A stretch of DNA of 64,000 bases, from the NCBI GenBank assembly GCA_905221605.1, contig CAJNDS010000380.1, positions 812,001 to 876,000 on the forward strand, in the 5' to 3' direction. Positions 59,534 through 64,000 of this stretch are shown here, piece after piece. Position numbers and translations under genes: made by a program. The notes below the pieces were generated by a model that was not told the origin of the DNA, did no database searches, and worked only from the letters and a program-made list of their open reading frames with translations. The DNA is from Symbiodinium natans. Lineage: Eukaryota > Sar > Dinophyceae > Suessiales > Symbiodiniaceae. The stretch's first letter is position 1, and each line of letters opens with the position of its first letter.

Positions 59534-60082
59534 ATGGCCCTTCGAAAGTATTGTGGCACGGACGTGAATAAGGAAGGTGCTGAAGACATGGTGAAGCTTC
59601 AGCAGCAAGCTATTCAGGCTGGTGCTGCTGGGCATTACAATGCCGATGACCTTGCTGAGCTGGTGAGCTCAGTAACACCTGCTTACTACATGAAGTTGCC
59701 ACCCACCTTCAACATCTTTTTGTACTTGGATAGCCAGCACAGTGACGATTCTGAATTCTTGACAGGCTTTGCAGTGGTCGGAACCCGCACTGGCCGACTA
59801 ACGGCACTCTATGTGCATCCTGACCACTGGCGCCGGGGTGTCGGACGGGCACTGATGAAAAGTGCTGGCCCGTTTATCAAAAACGTGGAGAGCACACTCA
59901 ACGCAGTGCCCTTCTTCGAGGCATGTGGGATGCGCTGCACTGGCGAGGGCTTTTTGGATTTTAACTCGCGTAAGGTCCGGTGTGCGAAGCTTGAGTTCCC
60001 GAACACGCTGCAAGGCTCCACAAAGAGGCCTGAAGAAGTGGAGGGCTTGGATGGCCGTGCCGTCAGGAGAAAGCTGAGTTAG
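59534..60082 (+). CDS. GNAT-family N-acetyltransferase, single continuous ORF
   Basis: 182 residues from ATG (MALRKYCGTD). GNATs move an acetyl group from acetyl-CoA to an amine; the substrate here is unknown. The N-terminal helix (VKLQQQAIQAGAAGHYNADD) and YYMKLPP precede the core: TGFAVVGTRTGRLTALYVHP (beta 4), DHWRRGVGRALMKSAG with the R/Q-x-x-G-x-G/A pyrophosphate loop RRGVGRA, and NAVPFFEACGM, the usual motif B end. About 40 residues follow, basic at the end (RRKLS). A TTG 15 nt upstream is in frame but ATG is preferred. No intron is needed, in contrast with neighbouring exons of 30-180 nt. No targeting peptide seen. Confidence 0.8.
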   Translation: MALRKYCGTDVNKEGAEDMVKLQQQAIQAGAAGHYNADDLAELVSSVTPAYYMKLPPTFNIFLYLDSQHSDDSEFLTGFAVVGTRTGRLTALYVHPDHWRRGVGRALMKSAGPFIKNVESTLNAVPFFEACGMRCTGEGFLDFNSRKVRCAKLEFPNTLQGSTKRPEEVEGLDGRAVRRKLS

Positions 60083-61799
60083 ACTTTTGCCACGTCTTGC
60101 CACGTTTGAAGCCGGGCACTTCTTAGTGTAGATGACAAACAGTTCCATGCTTCTAAGCACGCATGTGAACTGCCACGACTATTTCTTCTGCGCTGTCACA
60201 CGAACAGCCCAACGTGCTGGTTCGTTTCGTTTGCTCTGGTCAATGTGGAGTTCCATTAAGTAAAACAGGTATTTCTGGAGTAGCTTGACTTTTACTTCAA
60301 GTCACGTTTCGAGTTGTTGGGCTACATTATTACCACATGAGCGGGGCTCAGGATAGGCTAGGGTCATGCCCACAGTAGCTATACAGTGCCAACAAATTAC
60401 CCAGGTATGGTGCCCATATAACTGGTCTAAATATATTCTCTAGCCAGGCTTCAACTTAAAGCAGCCTAAGCAGTCAAATAGCTCCCAAGTAGACTTCACG
60501 AGTTGCGCTGGTACTACTAGTAGGCCCCCCCCCCCCAAGTGTCGGCTACACTTGGGCCTAGACCTGCTCCAGCTTCTCCTGTGCCCTGCGTTAGTGAGCA
60601 AGCTTGAGCCCACCAGTGCGCCAAGCAAAGAAGAGGAACAAAACAGGAACGCTCACGGGTACTGTATGGGTATTACGTATGGACTACAAGGGCTAGAAGG
60701 CTGTATAGGCACTGTAGTTAAGGGTTGTAAATTACCATCCAGGCACTATACAGGTGCAATGTAGTACGGCTACGATGCAGGCAGTACATAGGAATTTTAC
60801 AGGTAGTGTATAGATCCTGTCTGGGTATGGGAACTGTATAGGCTACATATTTATGGAAAATCTGTAGATAATACAAAGGTACCGTACAGCTGCTTTTGCA
60901 TCTTGTCGAGGTACAGAAACTATAGGCTTTATAAGTATAGGAACTATATAGATACTACACAGGTACTGTGCAGCTACTATGGCATCACTCTAGCTTGTTC
61001 TGAGCCCTGATTACATCCGCCTGTACGCCAGGGGCTTGTGGCGTGGTGGCTTTACAGTGTTGACTCAAGTTGTAGGGGCTAGAGTGGCCCTATAAATGTG
61101 CTTGCTGTCTTGCAGTTTTGTATTGCAAACGGGCAAGTTGGCCAGAAGATGGGGGAAAGATGGGAGCCAGAATGATCAAGGCAGGCCCAAGTTGATCCCA
61201 ACATGGGGTGGGAAGGCGGCAACATGGACACCTGGAAGGGGTGGGGGCGGGGGGGGGTACGAACAGACAGAGGTGTTTTAACAGAAGGTTTTAAGATTGT
61301 TCGTGTTTATGGCATGGGGTGGATAGGGTTTATGGGGTTTAAGGTTGGGAGTTCGGTTGAGGGTTTAGTGTTTCAGGCGAGCGCACCTGCGTGTACTGGA
61401 AGGAGCCTAAGTAGCTACGTACCAATCGCCTTAAAATCACCCTAAACCCTAAACCCAGGCCCTAAACTTTAAACCCTACACCCGAAACCCTAAACCCCAA
61501 ACCCTAACGGCAGGCGTGCGCTCCGCTGCCAGTTCACCTTTTTTTGGGCCAGATCCCTCTGAGCAACCCATGGGGCGCTGGAGTAGCCACTTGTAGCCAG
61601 TCAGTCCAGTCCATGGTGCCAAACACGACAGTTTCTGTTTAAGATGGGAGGTCAGGAGTGTTGCTGTGTGCCAGAGGGTTGAACACAGGACCCTTCAACG
61701 AGAAATCCCAAACCCGAAGCCCCGCAAGCCCCAAAACCGCCCTGCAAGCCCTAAACCCTAAACGCTAAACCCTAAACCCTAAACCCTAAACCCTGCAAG
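60083..61799. other. intergenic; includes TACAGGTACTGTATAGG-like repeat
   Basis: 60083-60540 ordinary sequence with a short poly-C near 60525; 60640-60995 is built of degenerate words such as ACTGTATAGG, GCACTATACAGG, TACTACACAGG, a self-complementary minisatellite; 61230-61800 has TTTAGGG then CCCTAAA tracts. No gene recognised. Confidence 0.5.
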
Positions 61800-61900
61800 C
61801 CCTTATTTCGAACAAGCCTCCGTCCGATTCTCCTGTTCTCGGCGTGCACTACGAAGTGCATGCCGCGCAAGCCCCGAGCTGCGGCCAGGCCGGGACCAAG
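61800..61900 (+). CDS. putative exon, unknown
   Basis: GCAAG acceptor directly after a CCCTAAA array; two-base lead, LISNKPPSDSPVLGVHYEVH then AAQAPSCGQAGTK; GT at 61901 is the first base of a TTTAGGG array. Confidence 0.5.
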
Positions 61901-62045
61901 GTTTAGGGTTTAGGGTTTGGGGTTTGGGGTTTGGGGTTTAGGGTTTGGGGGTTTGGGGGTTTGGGGGTTTGGGGTTTGGGGTTTGGGGTTGGGGGGTTTA
62001 GGGTTTAGGGTTTGGGGTTTAGGGTTTGGGGTTTGGGGTGAAATT
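61901..62045. repeat. telomeric array, mixed TTTAGGG/TTTGGGG
   Basis: Alternating blocks of TTTAGGG, TTTGGGG and GGGGGTTT. Strong G-quadruplex potential on the + strand. Begins exactly at an exon end. Confidence 0.9.
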
Positions 62046-62283
62046 AGGGTTTAGTTGTGGTTTAGGATTTCGGGCTTGAGGGTTTTGTGTATACTGGGTT
62101 TAGGATTTAGACGTCAGCGGGAGCCTTCAGCCCTCTGCGCTTTCGTCAGGGAATGCGGCACAATTGCCTTCACGTGTACCTTCTAATGAACTAAGGTTCA
62201 ACTCCTTAGTTAAGAGGCATGAGGCCCCAAACCCTAAACCGGCTGCTTAGGGATACCACGCCCCAAGCCCCAAGCCCCCTCAG

Positions 62284-62480
62284 CCGTCGCCTTCGAACAC
62301 AAGTTCGGATTTTCAGCCGCAAAACCGCCGCCTCGGGCTTTCCTCTACTGGACTCCCCCCTCGTCAGCAGCATGCTGAGGCATTCAAGGCAGGAAGCGTG
62401 TTCTACATCATGGTCCCTTTTTGGGCACCCTACTTTAACGATGAGGCGCTGTATTCTGATAGGAATCCCAACAGAAGCCA
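62284..62480 (+). CDS. putative long exon, unknown
   Basis: CTCAG acceptor; phase 0: PSPSNTSSDFQPQNRRLGLS, STGLPPRQQHAEAFKAGSVF, YIMVPFWAPYFNDEALYSDR, NPNRSH. The disordered first half and aromatic second half look like real protein. A GC donor (AAG|GCAGG, 62389) would cut it to 35 codons. The open frame runs into a family D element at 62478. Confidence 0.5.
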
Positions 62481-62580
62481 TATGGGGGTTTCCGAAAATA
62501 GGGGTACCCTTATGGGGGTTAGGATGATACTATTCTGGGGTATATTACATTTAAGGGTACCCTTACTGGGGTAAAAACCC
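62478..62580. repeat. palindromic element, family D copy 2
   Basis: CCATATGGGGGTTTCCGAAA matches 5839 with two changes. GGGTACCCTTATGGGGGT and GGGTACCCTTACTGGGGT are internal near-repeats. Confidence 0.5.
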
Positions 62581-62620
62581 ATAGTCTAGAGGACTATCCA
62601 AGTTTGTCATTTGGGTGCAG

Positions 62621-62802
62621 AGTTGAGGCAGCTTTTGTGCAGACAGGCATGGGGCTTGGACAGAGTCCGACTCGCGATGGCCGTGGCCCTCAGTCTTGAA
62701 CGTTGTGGCTCTAAGATTCAGAGTGGGCAGGTATTCCTTCTTCAGGGCGCCTTGGATTTCGCACGAGAGGGTCTATCGCAGACGCAGCCATCGGCGCTCA
62801 AA
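62621..62802 (+). CDS. exon, 60 codons, unknown (joins 62941)
   Basis: GTGCAG acceptor; two-base lead then LRQLLCRQAWGLDRVRLAMA, VALSLERCGSKIQSGQVFLL, QGALDFAREGLSQTQPSALK, phase 0 before GTAGGT. Helical, no family recognised. One of the longest exons outside prpD. Confidence 0.6.
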
Positions 62803-62940
62803 GTAGGTCCTTTTATTTCGTTATTGTTATGGGAATCTTTGGGGTCTACGCTCTGCACGACTAGAACTGCTCGATCCGGAGCTGCTGAACCCTAAACCCT
62901 AAATCCTAAACCCCCCCCCCCCAAACACGGCCGCACAAAG

Positions 62941-63003
62941 GACTCCCCTGTGCCGGGCGGCCTCCGCCCCACGCGACCGGCTGCTGCTGTCCTTCTCCGA
63001 AAG
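62941..63003 (+). CDS. exon with GC donor, unknown
   Basis: CAAAG acceptor; phase 0-0: DSPVPGGLRPTRPAAAVLLR K, donor AAG|GCATCG. In phase with 62802 and with the exon at 63883. Confidence 0.5.
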
Positions 63004-63029
63004 GCATCGTTTTTCAGGGCAATCAGGGG

Positions 63030-63085
63030 CTGGGGGTTTAGGGTTTAGGGTTTAGGGTTTAGGGTTCGGGGTTTAGGGTTTAGGG
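63030..63085. repeat. telomeric array, TTTAGGG
   Basis: Seven units, one TTCGGGG. In the putative intron after 63003. Confidence 0.85.
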
Positions 63086-63612
63086 GTTCCCAGAGAGGTC
63101 AATAACCCTTCCATGGAATACACCTTTAGCGTTTAGAGACGTAGGGTTGTTAGGATGGGGGTGGATAGTTCATCGGGGCTCGGAGGGTTTAAGGGTTTAA
63201 GGGTGTTCGGTTCGATGTTGAGGGGTGTTTAAGGCTGGTTTAAGGGGTTGGGGTTTAGGGTTTTAGGACTTAGGCTCTAGGGTGTAGGGCTGAGAAGGAT
63301 AGGCCTTCTGGAAAAGACGATGAGCCCGTAGAACCTGACAACCCTCAAACCCTCTTACCCTAAACCCTCTAAGCCCTTTTATCCGTGTAAACCCAAAACT
63401 CTTCGTAGGGTTGGGCTATGCCGTTGTGCCGCGTGAGCTCACGGCTTTAGGAAACCATACACCCCTAAACCCCAAACTCTCAGCGCCCAGCCCTAAACCC
63501 AAAACCCTAAAATCCTCTCCCCAGCTCAAGCCTCAGTACAGGCTTGTGGGTTTTGGAGTAGAGGCTTGGGGAACCTTATCCCTTAGGGTGTGTGGGCTTC
63601 GAGGGTCTAAGT

Positions 63613-63719
63613 CTAAGGGTAGTTACATGGACCCGTATGCTTTATGGGGTATATAAGAGTTTCATGAGGGTTCCCCATTCAAGGGTAGTAATACTAGGGG
63701 ACCATGTAATTACCCTTAG
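63613..63719. repeat. MITE-like inverted repeat, family C copy 2
   Basis: CTAAGGGTAGTTACATGG on the left, CCATGTAATTACCCTTAG on the right, 107 bp. In the same putative intron. Confidence 0.7.
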
Positions 63720-63777
63720 CGATTGGGGTTAGGCCTAAGGCTTTCAGGGGTTGTTAGAAGGGGCTTTGCAGTTTATG

Positions 63778-63865
63778 GCGTTTAGGGTTTAGGGTTTAGG
63801 GTTTAGGGTTTAGGGTTTAGGGTTTAGGGTTTAGGGTTTAGGGTTTAGGGTTTAGGGTTTAGGGT
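63778..63865. repeat. telomeric array, about twelve perfect TTTAGGG
   Basis: The longest uninterrupted run of the canonical heptamer here; sequence continues beyond it, so it is interstitial, not a chromosome end. Confidence 0.95.
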
Positions 63866-63882
63866 AAGCCGAGTCTTTCCAG

Positions 63883-63938
63883 GGCAGAGAGTCCCTGGCA
63901 GGCTGCGCAGGTCCACGGAGAAAGAGCGCCGCACTCCA
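63883..63938 (+). CDS. putative exon at window end
   Basis: TTCCAG acceptor; phase 0: GRESLAGCAGPRRKSAALQ, possible GC donor. In phase with 63003. Confidence 0.35.
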
Positions 63939-64000
63939 AGCTTCGCTCATTTGATGTCCCCCTGAAGCCCCGACGGCCTAAACTAAAAAGCCCCTAAAAC

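Noticed and set aside
63778-63865. True chromosome end
   Set aside because: The TTTAGGG run is only about twelve units and unique sequence with a candidate exon follows it.

Overview
The window looks like nuclear DNA of a dinoflagellate (Symbiodiniaceae or a relative). The evidence is: (i) interstitial arrays of the telomere heptamer TTTAGGG, in both orientations, every few hundred bases; (ii) a clear gene whose introns use GC-AG boundaries with short direct repeats at the splice junctions; (iii) a LINE reverse transcriptase with the P-G-x-P-L-A-D form of motif B that I associate with dinoflagellate elements; and (iv) every supportable coding segment lying on the + strand, as in one-way dinoflagellate gene arrays. 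No prokaryotic operon, tRNA, rRNA or CRISPR array was seen.

Layout. 1-18.2 kb: many small exon-like segments (30-100 nt) on the + strand, buried in telomere-like intron sequence, with short inverted-repeat elements (MITE-like families A-D). 18.88-21.36 kb: a complete six-exon MmgE/PrpD-family gene (2-methylcitrate dehydratase type), the best-resolved gene here. 22-49.5 kb: about sixty further short exon candidates. Many encode E/Q/K/R/L-rich, coiled-coil-like helix; several neighbours join in phase. They are probably one or a few very large coiled-coil protein genes. This stretch is interrupted at 27.1-29.1 kb by an alternating inverted-repeat array and at 29.1-29.9 kb by an AT-rich palindromic minisatellite. 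50.8-57.55 kb: a nearly full-length LINE with a zinc-finger/coiled-coil ORF1 and an ORF2 in the order RNase H, EEP endonuclease, reverse transcriptase, C-terminal zinc fingers, broken by one stop and one frameshift. 57.7-57.9 kb: an exon with a GTAAGT donor. 59.5-60.1 kb: a continuous GNAT acetyltransferase. 61.8-63.9 kb: another chain of phase-compatible exons.

The most unusual feature is the use of telomere-repeat DNA as intron material. Two of the five prpD introns are almost pure telomeric repeat, in opposite orientations. A third carries a telomeric core and is flanked by a 13-bp direct duplication of coding sequence. Four of the five are 103-113 nt long. TTTAGGG itself contains both a GT and an AG, so such arrays can supply splice sites. 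This suggests, without proving, an introner-like process that spreads telomeric DNA into genes.

Exon calls outside prpD, the LINE and the GNAT gene rest on reading frame, splice-site placement and phase, not on homology. Read them as candidates; boundaries may move by a few bases and function is unknown.
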